Assembly (NCBI GenBank): GCA_901472455.1
Contig: LR590464.1
Span: 744,001 to 808,000 of the forward strand
Origin: Leclercia adecarboxylata
GTDB taxonomy: Bacteria; Pseudomonadota; Gammaproteobacteria; Enterobacterales; Enterobacteriaceae
Direction: 5' to 3'
DNA length: 64,000 nt
Shown: piece after piece, positions 1 through 10,820 of the stretch
Layout of the letters: every line of letters begins with the position of its first letter
How positions within the stretch are numbered: position 1 is the stretch's first letter
Program-made: the position numbers and the translations under genes
The notes under the pieces: model-generated
What the model was told of the DNA's origin: nothing
The model's input: the letters and a program-made list of their open reading frames with translations, nothing else
Databases searched by the model: none

Positions 1-131
1 CTGGTCGGACAGTTCAATAAGTTTGAGCTGTGGGATGAAACGACCTGGTATCAACGGGTCAAGGAAGATATCGACGCTGAGCAGTCTGATTCCGCACATT
101 GTCGGAACGATTGCAGGATTTGTCTCTATAA
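1..131 (+). CDS. mraZ: MraZ, C-terminal end (partial)
   Basis: This is the tail of MraZ, the AbrB-like DNA-binding protein that heads and represses the dcw cluster; the window opens inside the gene. The visible tail ([16 protein letters not shown] and on to DAEQ) is the family C-terminus. Reaching the normal ending RLQDLSL and the TAA at 129-131 requires one base that is missing near 101; read literally the frame ends at TGA 136-138. The gene lies 3 bp upstream of rsmH, as in E. coli. Identity is secure; the break looks like a sequencing error. Confidence 0.85.
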
Positions 132-134
132 AAA

Positions 135-1077
135 ATGATGGAAAATTATAAACATACGACGGTGCTACTGGATGAAGCCGTCAATGGCCTGAATATTCGT
201 CCTGATGGCATCTATATTGATGGCACTTTTGGCCGGGGTGGCCACTCACGTTTGATCCTCTCCCAACTGGGCGCGGACGGCCGTTTGCTGGCAATCGATC
301 GCGATCCGCAGGCTATCGCCGTGGCGAAAACCATCGATGACCCTCGCTTTTCCATCGTACATGGTCCTTTCTCCGCGCTGGCTGATTACGTCAGCGAGCG
401 CGATTTAACCGGCAAAATTGACGGGATCCTCCTCGATCTTGGCGTCTCCTCACCACAACTTGATGATGCTGAACGTGGCTTCTCCTTTTATGCGCGATGG
501 CCCGCTGGACATGCGTATGGATCCGACGCGCGGCCAATCTGCCGCCGAGTGGCTGCAAACCGCCGAAGAAGCCGATATCGCCTGGGTGATCAAAACCTTC
601 GGGGAAGAGCGTTTTGGCAAACGTATTGCTCGCGCCATCGTGGAACGTAACCGTATCGAACCCATGACCCGCACCAAAGAGCTGGCGGAAGTGATCGCCG
701 CGGCCACGCCGGTAAAAGACAAGTACAAGCACCCGGCTACCCGCACCTTCCAGGCGGTGCGTATCTGGGTTAACAGCGAGCTTGATGAAATCGAGCAAGC
801 CCTGAAAAGTTCGCTTAGCGTGCTGGCTCCGGGCGGTCGCTTGTCGGTAATCAGCTTCCACTCGCTGGAAGACCGCATTGTGAAGCGCTTTATGCGTGAA
901 CAGAGCCGTGGCCCGCAGGTTCCGGCCGGGTTACCGATGACGGAAGAGCAGCTCAAAAAACTGGGCGGCCGCCAGCTACGTGCCTTAGGTAAGTTAATGC
1001 CGGGCGAAGCGGAAGTGGAAGAGAACCCGCGCGCCCGCAGTTCAGTGCTGCGCATTGCAGAAAGGACTCATGCATGA
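135..1077 (+). CDS. rsmH: 16S rRNA (cytosine-1402-N4)-methyltransferase RsmH
   Basis: RsmH (formerly MraW) is a SAM-dependent methyltransferase that makes the N4-methylation of C1402 of 16S rRNA in the 30S subunit. The start [16 protein letters not shown] and the SAM-binding segment [11 protein letters not shown] (about residues 28-38) are clear, followed by [13 protein letters not shown] and, near the end, [14 protein letters not shown]. One extra T in the TTTT run at about 486-489 shifts the frame; before it the protein reads in the frame of 135, after it in the frame ending at 1077. The total length of 943 nt is exactly one more than a 313-residue protein needs. The stop overlaps the ftsL start. 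Confidence 0.93.
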
Positions 1078-1439
1078 TCGGCAGAGTGGCAGACACCCTC
1101 AGCAAGGTGAAAGAGACGTTAGGCAGCAACGAGCGTCATGCCTTGCCGGGTGTTATCTGGACGACCTGTTGCGTTTCGGCAAGCTGCCACTGTGTCTGTT
1201 CATTTGCATCATTGTGTCGGCGGTCACCGTTGTGACCCACCGCTCACCATACCCGTTTGTTAACGGCGCAGCGCGAACAGCTGGTGCTGGAGCGTGATGC
1301 GCTGGATATCGAGTGGCGAAATTTGATCCTCGAAGAAATGCGGCTCGGCGATCATAGCCGGGTTGAACGGATCGCAACGGAAAAGCTGCAGATGCAGCAT
1401 GTTGATCCTTCTCAGGAAAATATCGTAGTACAAAAATAA
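1074..1439 (+). CDS. ftsL: Cell division protein FtsL (two frameshifts)
   Basis: FtsL is a small bitopic inner-membrane protein that joins FtsB and FtsQ in the divisome and helps activate FtsWI. The N-terminus reads [13 protein letters not shown] in the frame of ATG 1074, which overlaps the rsmH stop. The single membrane segment ([18 protein letters not shown]) lies in a second frame after a break near 1155. The periplasmic coiled-coil part, from [20 protein letters not shown] to SQENIVVQK, lies in a third frame after a break near 1240. Length fits the usual 121 residues. The breaks are judged to be sequence errors, because ftsL is essential. Confidence 0.88.
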
Positions 1440-1453
1440 GGGAAACGCGACGC

Positions 1454-3226
1454 ATGAAATCCGCGGCGAAGGCGCTAAAACCAAAACGTCAGGAAGAACA
1501 GGCCAGCTTCATCAGCTGGCGTTTTGCGTTGCTTTGCGGCTGCATTTTACTGGCGCTGGGTTTCCTGCTGGGACGCGTGGCGTGGCTGCAAATCATTGCC
1601 CCTGACATGCTGGTACGTCAGGGCGACATGCGCTCCCTGCGCGTGCAGGAAGTGTCAACTTCGCGTGGTCTGATCACCGACCGTTCCGGCCGTCCGCTGG
1701 CGGTCAGCGTGCCGGTGAAAGCGATCTGGGCCGATCCCAAAGAACTGCATGATGCCGGTGGGATCTCGCTCGATAACCGCTGGAAGGCTCTCTCCGACGC
1801 GCTGAAAATGCCGCTCGATCAGCTGGCTGCCCGCGTCAATGCGAACCCGAAAGGGCGCTTTATCTATCTGGCGCGTCAGGTTAACCCTGATATGGCCGAC
1901 TACATCAAAAAACTGAAGCTGCCGGGTATTCACCTTCGTGAAGAGTCGCGTCGTTACTACCCATCCGGGGAAGTGACCGCGCACCTGATTGGCTTTACCA
2001 ACGTCGACAGCCAGGCATTGAAGGCGTCGAGAAAAGTTTCGATAAGTGGCTGACCGGCCAGCCGGGCGAGCGTGTGGTCCGTAAAGACCGTTATGGCCGC
2101 GTCATTGAAGATATCTCTTCCACCGGACAGCCAGGCGGCGCACAACCTTGCGCTGAGCATCGACGAGCGTCTGCAGGCGCTGGTGTATCGTGAACTGAAC
2201 AACGCCGTCGCTTTTAACAAAGCGGAATCCGGCAGTGCGGTACTGGTGGATGTCAGCACCGGCGAAGTGCTGGCAATGGCCAGCAGCCACATCCTATAAC
2301 CCGAATAATTTTGCCGGAACCGCCAAAGACGCCATGCGTAACCGTTCGATCACTGACGTCTTCGAGCCAGGTTCAACGGTCAAACCGATGGTGGTGATGA
2401 CGGCGCTGCAGCGTGGCATCGTCAATGAAAAATACCGTGCTGAACACGGTGCCCTTACCGAATCAACGGTCCACGAAATCAAAAGACGTGGCGCGTTACA
2501 GCGAATTGACCCTCACCGGGGTTTTACAGAAGTCGAGTAACGTCGGCGTTTCTAAGCTGGCGTTAGCGATGCCGTCCTCAGCGTTGGTAGAAACTTACTC
2601 GCGTTTTGGACTCGGAAAAGGCGACCAATTTGGGGTTGGTCGGAGAACGCAGTGGCTTATATCCTCAAAAACAACGGTGGTCTGACATAGAGAGGGCCAC
2701 CTTCTCTTTCGGCTACGGGCTAATGGTAACGCCGTTACAGTTGGCGCGTGTCTATGCAACGATTGGCAGCTATGGCGTCTATCGCCCGCTGTCGATTACC
2801 AAAGTTGATCCGCCGGTTCCCGGTGAGCGTATCTTCCCGGAATCGATCGTTCGCACCGTCGTGCACATGATGGAAAGCGTGGCCCTGCCCGGCGGCGGTG
2901 GCGTGAAAGCGGCGATCAAAGGCTATCGCATCGCGATTAAAACCGGTACGGCGAAAAAAGTCGGGCCGGATGGTCGCTACATCAATAAATACATTGCATA
3001 TACCGCAGGCGTTGCGCCTGCGAGTAATCCGCGTTTTGCGCTGGTGGTGGTTATCAACGATCCACAGGCGGGTAAATACTACGGTGGCGCCGTTTCCGCG
3101 CCGGTCTTTGGTGCCATCATGGGCGGCGTACTGCGCACCATGAACATCGAGCCGGATGCGCTGACAACGGGCGAGAAAAGTGAATTTGTGATTAATCAAG
3201 GCGAGGGAACAGGTGGCAGATCGTAA
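1454..3226 (+). CDS. ftsI: Peptidoglycan transpeptidase FtsI (PBP3), many frameshifts
   Basis: FtsI is the septum-specific transpeptidase (penicillin-binding protein 3), partner of FtsW. Visible parts: a short cytoplasmic tail, membrane anchor near residues 24-42 ([20 protein letters not shown]), the dimerisation domain ([20 protein letters not shown]), and the transpeptidase motifs STVK (active serine), SSN and KTGTAKK. The C-terminal GEGTGGRS is typical. Breaks occur near 2013, 2130, 2290, 2430, 2454, 2471, 2481 and 2619; the first 550 and last 600 bases are clean. At 1773 nt it exceeds a 588-residue gene by 6. All motifs needed for activity survive once the frame is restored, so this is not convincing as a pseudogene. 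Confidence 0.92.
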
Positions 3227-4704
3227 TTTGCGCGACCTTCTTGCTCCGTGGGTATCAGGTTTACCTGCGCGAGTCCTGCGAGAGATGGTACTCGACAGCC
3301 GTGCGGCTGCTTCGGGCGATCTTTTTGTGGCAGTAGTCGGTCATCAGGCGGACGGGCGTCGGTATATCCCGCAGGCGATAGCGCAAGGTGTAGCTGCCAT
3401 TATTGCTGAGGCAAAAGATGAAGCCGCTGATGGCGAAATACGTGAAATGCACGGCGTGCCGGTCATCTATCTCAGCCAGTTAACCGAACGACTCTCCGCG
3501 CTGGCGGGGCGTTTTTATAACGAACCTTCTGACCAGTTGCGTCTGGTTGGCGTAACCGGCACCAACGGTAAAACCACCACCACGCAGCTGATGGCGCAAG
3601 TGGGCGCAGCTGCTGGGTGAAACCAGTGCGGTGATGGGTACGGTGGGGAACGGCCTGCTGGGCAAAGTGAACCCAACGGAAAACACCACCGGCTCTGCCG
3701 TCGACGTACAGCATGTGCTGGCCGGCCTGGCGGGGCAGGGCGCGACCTTTGCCGCAATGGAAGTCTCTTCTCACGGGCTGGTTCAGCACCGTGTTGCGGC
3801 ACTGAAATTTGCCGCCTCCGTGTTCACTAACCTGAGCCGGGACCATCTCGACTACCATGGCGACATGGAAAACTACGAAGCGGCAAAATGGCAGCTGTAT
3901 GCCACGCACCATGCCGGTCAGGCGATTATTAACGCTGATGACGAAGTGGGACGCCGCTGGCTGGCTAAGCTGCCGGATGCCGTTGCGGTCTCCATGGCCG
4001 ACCATATCAACCCGAACTGCCACGGTCGCTGGTTGAAAGCCACCGAGGTGATCTATCACGATAGCGGCGCGACTATTCGCTTTGCATCGAGCTGGGGTGA
4101 AGGCGAAATCGAAAGCCGCCTGATGGGGGCGTTCAACGTCAGCAACCTGTTGCTGGCTCTCGCTACCCTGCTGGCGCTGGGTTATCCGCTGGCAGAATTG
4201 CTCGGCACCGCCGCGCGTCTGCAGCCGGTTTGCGGGCGTATGGAAGTGTTCGCCGCCCCGGGCAAACCTACTGTCGTGGTGGATTATGCCCACACCCCGG
4301 ATGCGCTCGAGAAAGCGCTGGAAGCCGCGCGTCTGCACTGCGCCGGTAAACTATGGTGCGTCTTTGGCTGCGGCGGCGATCGCGATAAAGGCAAACGCCC
4401 CCTCATGGGTGCCATTGCCGAGCAATTCGCGGATATCGCGGTAGTGACCGATGATAACCCGCGTACCGAAGAGCCGCGCGCCATCATCAACGACATTCTG
4501 GCTGGCATGCTGGATGCCGGACGTGCTCGTGTGGTGGAAGGCCGCGCCGAAGCGGTAACCAACACCATCATGCAGGCCGGTGAGAACGACGTGGTGCTGC
4601 TGGCCGGTAAAGGCCATGAAGATTACCAGATCGTCGGCACTAACCGTCTGGACTATTCGGACCGTATCACCGCGGCGCGTCTGCTGGAGTCATGGCATGA
4701 TTAG
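3213..4704 (+). CDS. murE: UDP-MurNAc-L-Ala-D-Glu--meso-DAP ligase MurE
   Basis: MurE is the cytoplasmic ATP-dependent ligase that adds meso-diaminopimelate to UDP-MurNAc-dipeptide. Translation starts at GTG 3213 inside the end of ftsI ([13 protein letters not shown]). The ATP loop [13 protein letters not shown] sits near residues 113-125, followed by [15 protein letters not shown] and [11 protein letters not shown]; the DAP-recognition motif DDNPRTEEP is near 413. An extra G at about 3600 (caagtggg) breaks the frame between the P-loop and VMGTVGNG. The rest is intact to TAG 4704 and overlaps murF by 8 nt, which suggests translational coupling. Confidence 0.94.
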
Positions 4705-6059
4705 CGTAACGCTAAGCCAACTGGGCCACTATCCTGGGCGCAGACGTCAGCGGCGAGCTGACCTTCGATTGCCGTCACCACCGACACGCGAAAAATTACC
4801 CCCGGCTGCCTGTTTGTGGCGCTGAAGGGTGAGCGTTTCGATGCGCACGATTTTGCTGAGCAAGCGAAAGCGGCGGGAGCTGGCGCATTGCTGGTGAGCC
4901 GTAAACTGGATATCGACCTGCCGCAGGCGGTGGTGCAAGACACGCGTCTGGCGTTTGGTGAACTGGCCCGCATGGGTTCGCCAGCAGGTCCCGGCGCGTA
5001 TTGTGGCGCTGACCGGCTCTTCCGGCAAAACCTCCGTTAAGGAGATGACCGCCGCGATCCTTAGCCAGTGCGGTAACACGCTCTATACCGCAGGCAACCT
5101 GAATAACGATATCGGCGTGCCGATGACGCTGCTACGTCTGACCCGTGAGCATGAATATGCGGTGATCGAACTGGGGGCTAACCACCAGGGCGAAATCGCC
5201 TGGACCGTGAGTCTGACGCAGCCGGAAGCGGCGCTGGTAAACAACCTCGCCGCGGCGCACCTTGAAGGTTTCGGCTCGCTGGAAGGCGTGGCAAAAGCGA
5301 AGGGCGAGAATCTACACCGGTCTGCCGGTCAACGGCATCGCCATCATGAATGCCGACAACAACGACTGGCTGAAACTGGCAAAGCGTCATCGGGGATCGC
5401 AAAACCTGGCGCTTCTCACCGAATGCCGCCAATAGCGACTTCACCGCCACCAACGTTCACGTGACCTCCCACGGCACAGAATTTACCCTGCAGACCCCAA
5501 CAGGGGATGTGGAGGTGCTATTGCCTCTGCCGGGTCGTCACAATATCGCAAATGCCCTGGCGGCCACCGCGCTGGCAATGGCGGTCGGCGCACCGCTGTC
5601 GGCCATCAAAGCGGGGCTAGCAAACCTGAAAGCGGTCCCCGGACGCCTGTTCCCCATTCCGCTGGCGGAAAACAAACTCCTGCTGGATGACTTCCTACAA
5701 CGCCAACGTCGGCTCTATGACTGCTGCAGTACAGGTGCTGTCTGAGAATGCCTGGTTACCGCGTGATGGTGGTCGGCGATATGGCCGAGTTGGGCGACGA
5801 GAGCGAAGCCTGCCATATCCAGGTGGGTGAGGCGGCGAAAGCCTCCGGTATCGATCGCGTGTTAAGCGCTGGTCATCTCAGTAGAAACATCAGCCAGGCC
5901 AGTGGCGTCGGGGAACATTTTGCCGATAAATCGGCGTTGATTGCCCGTCTTAAGACGCTGGTCGAAGAGCAGCAAATTGTGACAGTTTTAGTGAAAGGTT
6001 CACGCAGTGCTGCCATGGAAGAGGTTGTGCACGCTTTACAGGAGAATGGGACATGTTAG
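4697..6059 (+). CDS. murF: UDP-MurNAc-tripeptide--D-Ala-D-Ala ligase MurF (many frameshifts)
   Basis: MurF completes the cytoplasmic precursor by adding D-Ala-D-Ala to UDP-MurNAc-tripeptide using ATP. The start MISVTLSQL at ATG 4697 overlaps the murE stop. The ATP loop [15 protein letters not shown] lies near residues 105-119, then [13 protein letters not shown] and [14 protein letters not shown]; the C-terminal domain carries [15 protein letters not shown] and ends [12 protein letters not shown]. Breaks are seen near 4721, 4770, 4970, 5311, 5377-5400, 5692 and 5746. All expected segments are present in order, so the gene is real and probably intact in the organism. It overlaps mraY by 7 nt. 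Confidence 0.92.
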
Positions 6060-7135
6060 TTTGGCTGGCCGAGCATTTGGTCAAATATTATTCCGGCTTT
6101 AACGTCTTTTCTTATCTGACGTTTCGCGCCATCGTCAGCCTGCTGACTGCGCTGTTCATCTCATTGTGGATGGGTCCGCGCATGATTGCCCGTCTGCAAA
6201 AACTCTCTTTCGGTCAGGTTGTGCGTAACGACGGTCCCGAGTCGCACTTCAGTAAACGCGGTACGCCGACCATGGGCGGCATTATGATCCTCACTGCGAT
6301 TGTGGTGTCGGTGCTGCTCTGGGCTTACCCGTCAAACCCGTACGTCTGGTGCGTGCTGGTGGTATTGGTGGGCTATGGCATTATCGGTTTTGTCGACGAC
6401 TACCGCAAAGTCGTGCGTAAAGACACCAAAGGGCTGATCGCCCGCTGGAAGTATTTCTGGATGTCGGTGATCGCGCTGGGCGTCGCCTTTGCGCTCTATC
6501 TGGCAGGAAAAGACACTCCGGCAACCGAGCTGGTGGTGCCGTTCTTTAAAGACGTGATGCCGCAGCTGGGTCTGTTCTACATCCTGCTGGCCTACTTTGT
6601 GATTGTCGGTACTGGTAACGCCGTCAACCTGACCGATGGCCTGGATGGTCTGGCAATTATGCCTACCGTCTTCGTGGCGGCCGGTTTTGCACTGGTGGCG
6701 TGGGCGACAGGTAACATGAATTTTGCGAGCTACCTGCACATCCCTTATCTGCGACACGCCGGTGAACTGGTGATCGTCTGTACGGCGATTGTCGGTGCGG
6801 GCCTCGGCTTCCTGTGGTTCAACACCTACCCGGCGCAGGTCTTTATGGGCGACGTGGGTTCGTTGGCACTCGGTGGCGCGCTGGGCATCATCGCCGTGCT
6901 GCTGCGTCAGGAGTTCCTGCTGGTGATCATGGGCGGTGTGTTTGTGGTTGAAACCCTGTCGGTGATTTTGCAGGTTGGCTCCTTCAAGCTGCGCGGTCAG
7001 CGCATCTTCCGTATGGCGCCTATCCATCACCACTATGAATTGAAAGGCTGGCCAGAGCCGCGCGTCATCGTGCGCTTCTGGATTATTTCGCTGATGCTGG
7101 TGCTGATTGGCCTGGCAACGCTGAAGGTACGTTAA
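6053..7135 (+). CDS. mraY: Phospho-MurNAc-pentapeptide transferase MraY
   Basis: MraY is the polytopic inner-membrane enzyme that moves phospho-MurNAc-pentapeptide from UDP to undecaprenyl phosphate, forming lipid I. The 360-residue frame is complete and has the family length. It has about ten membrane segments, the catalytic aspartate pair in FVDDYRKV (near residue 115), the signature [10 protein letters not shown] (near 192), [12 protein letters not shown] (Asp near 267) and the HHHYE motif near 324. The start [13 protein letters not shown] lies within the end of murF, and murD follows after 2 bp. No break is seen, in contrast to the neighbours murF and ftsI. Confidence 0.98.
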   Translation: MLVWLAEHLVKYYSGFNVFSYLTFRAIVSLLTALFISLWMGPRMIARLQKLSFGQVVRNDGPESHFSKRGTPTMGGIMILTAIVVSVLLWAYPSNPYVWCVLVVLVGYGIIGFVDDYRKVVRKDTKGLIARWKYFWMSVIALGVAFALYLAGKDTPATELVVPFFKDVMPQLGLFYILLAYFVIVGTGNAVNLTDGLDGLAIMPTVFVAAGFALVAWATGNMNFASYLHIPYLRHAGELVIVCTAIVGAGLGFLWFNTYPAQVFMGDVGSLALGGALGIIAVLLRQEFLLVIMGGVFVVETLSVILQVGSFKLRGQRIFRMAPIHHHYELKGWPEPRVIVRFWIISLMLVLIGLATLKVR

Positions 7136-7137
7136 TC

Positions 7138-8454
7138 ATGGCAGATTACCAGGGTAAAAAAGTCGTTATCATCGGGTTGGGCTTAACCGGCCTCTCCTGC
7201 GTGGACTTTTTCCTCGCGCGAGGCGTTACGCCTCGCGTGATGGATACGCGTACCTCTCCGCCGGGTCTGGATAAACTGCCGGAGCAGGTTGAACGCCACC
7301 TTGGTGGTCTGAATGAAGCGTGGCTTCACGCCGCCGATCTGATTGTCGCCAGCCCGGGCATTGCCCTGGCCCACCCGGCGTTAAGCGCGGCGGCAGAGGC
7401 GGGCGTCGAGATCGTCGGTGATATCGAACTGTTCTGCCGTGAAGCTCAGGCGCCGATCGTGGCCATTACCGGTTCCAACGGCAAAAGCACCGTCACCAGC
7501 CTGGTGGGTGAAATGGCGAAAGCGGCGGGCGTTAATGCCGGTGTGGGCGGCAATATCGGCCTGCCAGCATTGATGCTGCTGGATGCAGCCCGCGAGCTGT
7601 ACATCCTTGAACTCTCCAGCTTCCAGCTGGAAACCACCTCAAGCCTGCAGGCGGTCGCTGCTACCATCCTCAACGTTACCGAAGATCATATGGATCGCTA
7701 TCCGTTTGGTCTGCAGCAGTACCGCGCCGCCAAGCTGCGTGTCTATGAAAATGCCCGCGTCTGCGTGGTGAACGCCGATGATGCGCTGACCATGCCAGTA
7801 CGTGGGGCAGATGAACGCTGCGTGAGTTTCGGTATTAATATGGGCGACTATCACCTGAACCGTCAGCAGGGCGAAACCTGGCTGCGGGTGAAAGGTGAAA
7901 AGGTGCTGAACGTGAAAGAGATGCACCTGACGGGCCAGCATAACTACACCAACGCCCTTGCCGCACTGGCGCTGGCGGATGCCGCCGGCTTGCCGCGCGC
8001 CACCAGCCTGAAAGCCCTGACTACCTTCAGCGGTCTGGCGCATCGCTTCCAGCTGGCGCTGGAGCATAACGGCGTTCGCTGGATCAATGATTCAAAAGCC
8101 ACTAACGTTGGCAGCACCGAAGCGGCGCTGAATGGCCTGCACGTTGAGGGTACCCTGCATCTGCTGCTGGGGGGCGACGGCAAAGCTGCCGATTTCTCTT
8201 CGCTGAAACAGTACCTCAGCGGCGACAACGTGCGTCTTTACTGCTTTGGCCGTGACGGGGCAGAACTGGCGGCGCTGCGCCCGGATATCGCTGAACAAAC
8301 CGATACCATGGAGCAGGCGATGCGGCTGATTGCCCCGCGCGTGAAGCCGGGTGACATGGTGCTGCTCTCGCCAGCCTGCGCCAGCCTCGATCAGTTTAAG
8401 AATTTCGAGCAGCGTGGCGATCTCTTTACCCGTCTGGCGAAGGAGTTAGGCTAA
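7138..8454 (+). CDS. murD: UDP-MurNAc-L-Ala--D-Glu ligase MurD
   Basis: MurD adds D-glutamate to UDP-MurNAc-L-alanine in the cytoplasm, with ATP. The 438-residue frame is complete. An N-terminal UDP-binding Rossmann-like domain starts [12 protein letters not shown]. The ATP loop ITGSNGKST lies near residues 110-118, and [20 protein letters not shown] and the C-terminal [12 protein letters not shown] (near 318) are all conserved Mur ligase elements. It begins 2 bp after mraY and its stop overlaps the ftsW start by 1 nt (TAATG). Nothing unusual. Confidence 0.98.
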   Translation: MADYQGKKVVIIGLGLTGLSCVDFFLARGVTPRVMDTRTSPPGLDKLPEQVERHLGGLNEAWLHAADLIVASPGIALAHPALSAAAEAGVEIVGDIELFCREAQAPIVAITGSNGKSTVTSLVGEMAKAAGVNAGVGGNIGLPALMLLDAARELYILELSSFQLETTSSLQAVAATILNVTEDHMDRYPFGLQQYRAAKLRVYENARVCVVNADDALTMPVRGADERCVSFGINMGDYHLNRQQGETWLRVKGEKVLNVKEMHLTGQHNYTNALAALALADAAGLPRATSLKALTTFSGLAHRFQLALEHNGVRWINDSKATNVGSTEAALNGLHVEGTLHLLLGGDGKAADFSSLKQYLSGDNVRLYCFGRDGAELAALRPDIAEQTDTMEQAMRLIAPRVKPGDMVLLSPACASLDQFKNFEQRGDLFTRLAKELG

Positions 8455-9699
8455 TGCGCTTCTCTCTCCCTCGCCTGAAGATGCCGCGCATGCCGGGATT
8501 CAGCATCCTGGTGTGGATTTCGTCGGCGCTCAAAGGCTGGGTCATGGGGTCACGGGATAAAGATTCCGATAGCCTGGTGATGTACGACCGTATGCTGCTC
8601 TGGCTCACGCTGGGGCTGGCGGCGATTGGCTTTATTATGGTGACCTCAGCCTCAATGCCTGTCGGGCAGCGTCTGGCTAACGATCCTTTCCTGTTTGCCA
8701 AACGTGACGGGCTGTACATCATTTTGGCGTTCTGTCTGGCGATGGTGACCTTACGTCTGCCGATGGTCTTCTGGCAACGCCACAGTACCGCCATGCTGAT
8801 CGCCTCGATCGTCATGCTGTTGATCGTACTGGTGGTGGGTAGCTCGGTGAACGGGGCCTCGCGCTGGATTGCCTTTGGCCCGCTGCGTATTCAGCCTGCC
8901 GAATTCACCAAGCTGTCGCTGTTCTGCTACCTCGCCAACTATCTGGTGCGCAAGGTGGATGAGGTTCGTAACAACCTGCGCGGCTTCTTAAAACCGATGG
9001 GCGTGATCCTGGTGCTGGCGGTTCTGTTGCTGGCCCAGCCTGACCTCGGGACCGTGGTCGTACTGTTTGTTACCACCCTGGCGATGCTGTTCCTGGCGGG
9101 GGCGAAACTCTGGCAGTTCATCGCCATCATCGGAATGGGCATCTCCGCAGTGGTACTGCTGATCCTTGCCGAACCGTACCGTATCCGTCGTGTGACCTCT
9201 TTCTGGAATCCCTGGGAAGATCCCTTCGGCAGCGGTTATCAGCTGACCCAGTCATTGATGGCCTTTGGCCGCGGTGAAATGTGGGGTCAGGGGTTAGGGA
9301 ATTCAGTGCAAAAACTGGAGTATTTACCCGAGGCGCATACCGACTTCATCTTCTCCATCATTGGGGAAGAACTGGGTTATATCGGTGTGGTATTAGCGCT
9401 TTTAATGGTATTCTTCGTCGCTTTCCGTGCGATGTCGATCGGCCGGAAAGCACTGGTTATCGACCACCGTTTCTCAGGTTTTCTGGCCTGTTCAATCGGT
9501 ATCTGGTTCAGTTTTCAGGCTTTTAGTTAACGTGGGTGCCGCAGCCGGTATGCTGCCAACCAAAGGTCTGACGCTGCCGTTAATCAGTTATGGTGGTTCG
9601 AGTCTGTTGATCATGTCGACCGCCATTATGTTTTTGCTACGCATAGATTATGAAACGCGTCTGGAAAATGCCCAGGCGTTTACACGAGGTTCACGATGA
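8454..9699 (+). CDS. ftsW: Septal peptidoglycan glycosyltransferase FtsW
   Basis: FtsW is the SEDS-family inner-membrane glycosyltransferase that polymerises lipid II at the septum with FtsI. About ten hydrophobic segments are visible; conserved stretches include [47 protein letters not shown] and [19 protein letters not shown]. One extra T in the TTTT run near 9520-9526 (caggcttttagtt) breaks the frame after FSFQA, and the last 57 residues lie in the next frame to TGA 9699. Total length is exactly one base more than 414 codons plus stop. It overlaps murG by 4 nt. Confidence 0.94.
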
Positions 9700-10761
9700 A
9701 TCAACCGAAGCGGTTAATGGTGATGGCAGGCGGTACCGGCGGGCATGTGTTCCCGGGACTGGCGGTTGCGCACCATTTAATGGATCAGGGCTGGCAGGTA
9801 CGCTGGCTGGGAACCGCAGACCGCATGGAGGCCGATCTGGTACCGAAGCATGGGATTGAGATCGACTTTATCCATATCTCCGGCTTGCGCGGCAAGGGGA
9901 TCAAAGCCCTGCTGCTGGCGCCGGTGCGCATTTTCAACGCCTGGCGCCAGGCGCGGGCGATCATGAAGCGTTTCAAGCCGGACGTGGTGCTGGGGATGGG
10001 CGGTTATGTCTCGGGTCCTGGTGGGCTGGCGGCGTGGTCGCTGGGGATCCCGGTTGTGCTGCATGAGCAGAACGGTATTGCCGGTCTGACCAATAAGTGG
10101 CTCTCCCGTATCGCCAGCAAAGTGATGCAGGCGTTTCCCGGCGCATTTCCGAAAGCGGATGTGGTGGGTAACCCGGTGCGTGTGGACGTGCTTGCGCTGC
10201 CGTTGCCGCAGGAGCGTCTTGTCGGGCGCGAAGGCCCGGTGCGTGTGCTGGTGGTGGGCGGCTCTCAGGGCGCGCGCATTCTGAACCAAACGCTGCCGCA
10301 GGTTTGCGGCCAAGCTCGGTGACGCGGTGACCATCTGGCATCAAAGCGGGAAGGGCGGTCAGCAAACGGTCGAGCAGGCCTATGCCGATGCGGGCCAGCC
10401 GCAACATAAAGTGACTGAATTTATCGACGACATGGCGGCGGCGTATGCCTGGGCCGATGTCGTGGTCTGCCGCTCCGGCGCGTTGACGGTGAGCGAAATT
10501 GCCGCCGCAGGCTTACCGGCGCTGTTTGTGCCGTTCCAGCACAAAGATCGTCAGCAGTACTGGAATGCGTTGCCGCTTGAGAAAGCCGGCGCCGCGAAAA
10601 TTTTTGAACAGCCGCAGTTTACCGCAGACGCGGTCGCCACTACCCTGGCGGGCTGGGACCGGAAGACATTACTGGAGATGGCGCAGCATGCACGTGCCGC
10701 AGCGATCCCGGATGCAACGGAACGGGTGGCAAAAGAAGTGAGCCTGGCAGCCCAGGTTTAA
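9696..10761 (+). CDS. murG: Lipid II synthase MurG
   Basis: MurG is the GT28 N-acetylglucosaminyltransferase that converts lipid I to lipid II at the cytoplasmic face of the inner membrane. The N-terminal glycine-rich loop [16 protein letters not shown] (residues 9-24) is typical, as are [12 protein letters not shown] and [13 protein letters not shown]. The C-terminal donor-binding half has [31 protein letters not shown] and [13 protein letters not shown]. An extra T near 10302 (caggtttgcgg) breaks the frame once, just after NQTLPQV. It overlaps the ftsW stop. A hairpin follows the stop codon. Confidence 0.95.
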
Positions 10762-10766
10762 CCCTC

Positions 10767-10796
10767 GCAGCGCGTGTTGCGCTGCACGAATTTTTT
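10767..10796 (+). terminator. Hairpin with trailing T-run between murG and murC
   Basis: A 7-bp perfect stem GCAGCGC/GCGCTGC (10767-10773 with 10779-10785, loop GTGTT) is followed by ACGAA and then six T (10791-10796). It lies between two genes of the same transcription unit, so it can only be a partial terminator, an attenuator or a processing site. The 5-nt gap before the T-run makes it a weak terminator. Confidence 0.4.
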
Positions 10797-10820
10797 GAAG
10801 TAGTCGATGGCGTTTAGAGA

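Noticed and set aside
3472..4338. 288-codon open frame on - opposite murE
   Set aside because: Antisense shadow of murE with no start signal and low-complexity His/Gln/Arg composition.
1..9700. Genuine pseudogenes in the division cluster
   Set aside because: The genes are essential, all active-site motifs survive, and each break is a one-base change, mostly in or next to short runs.
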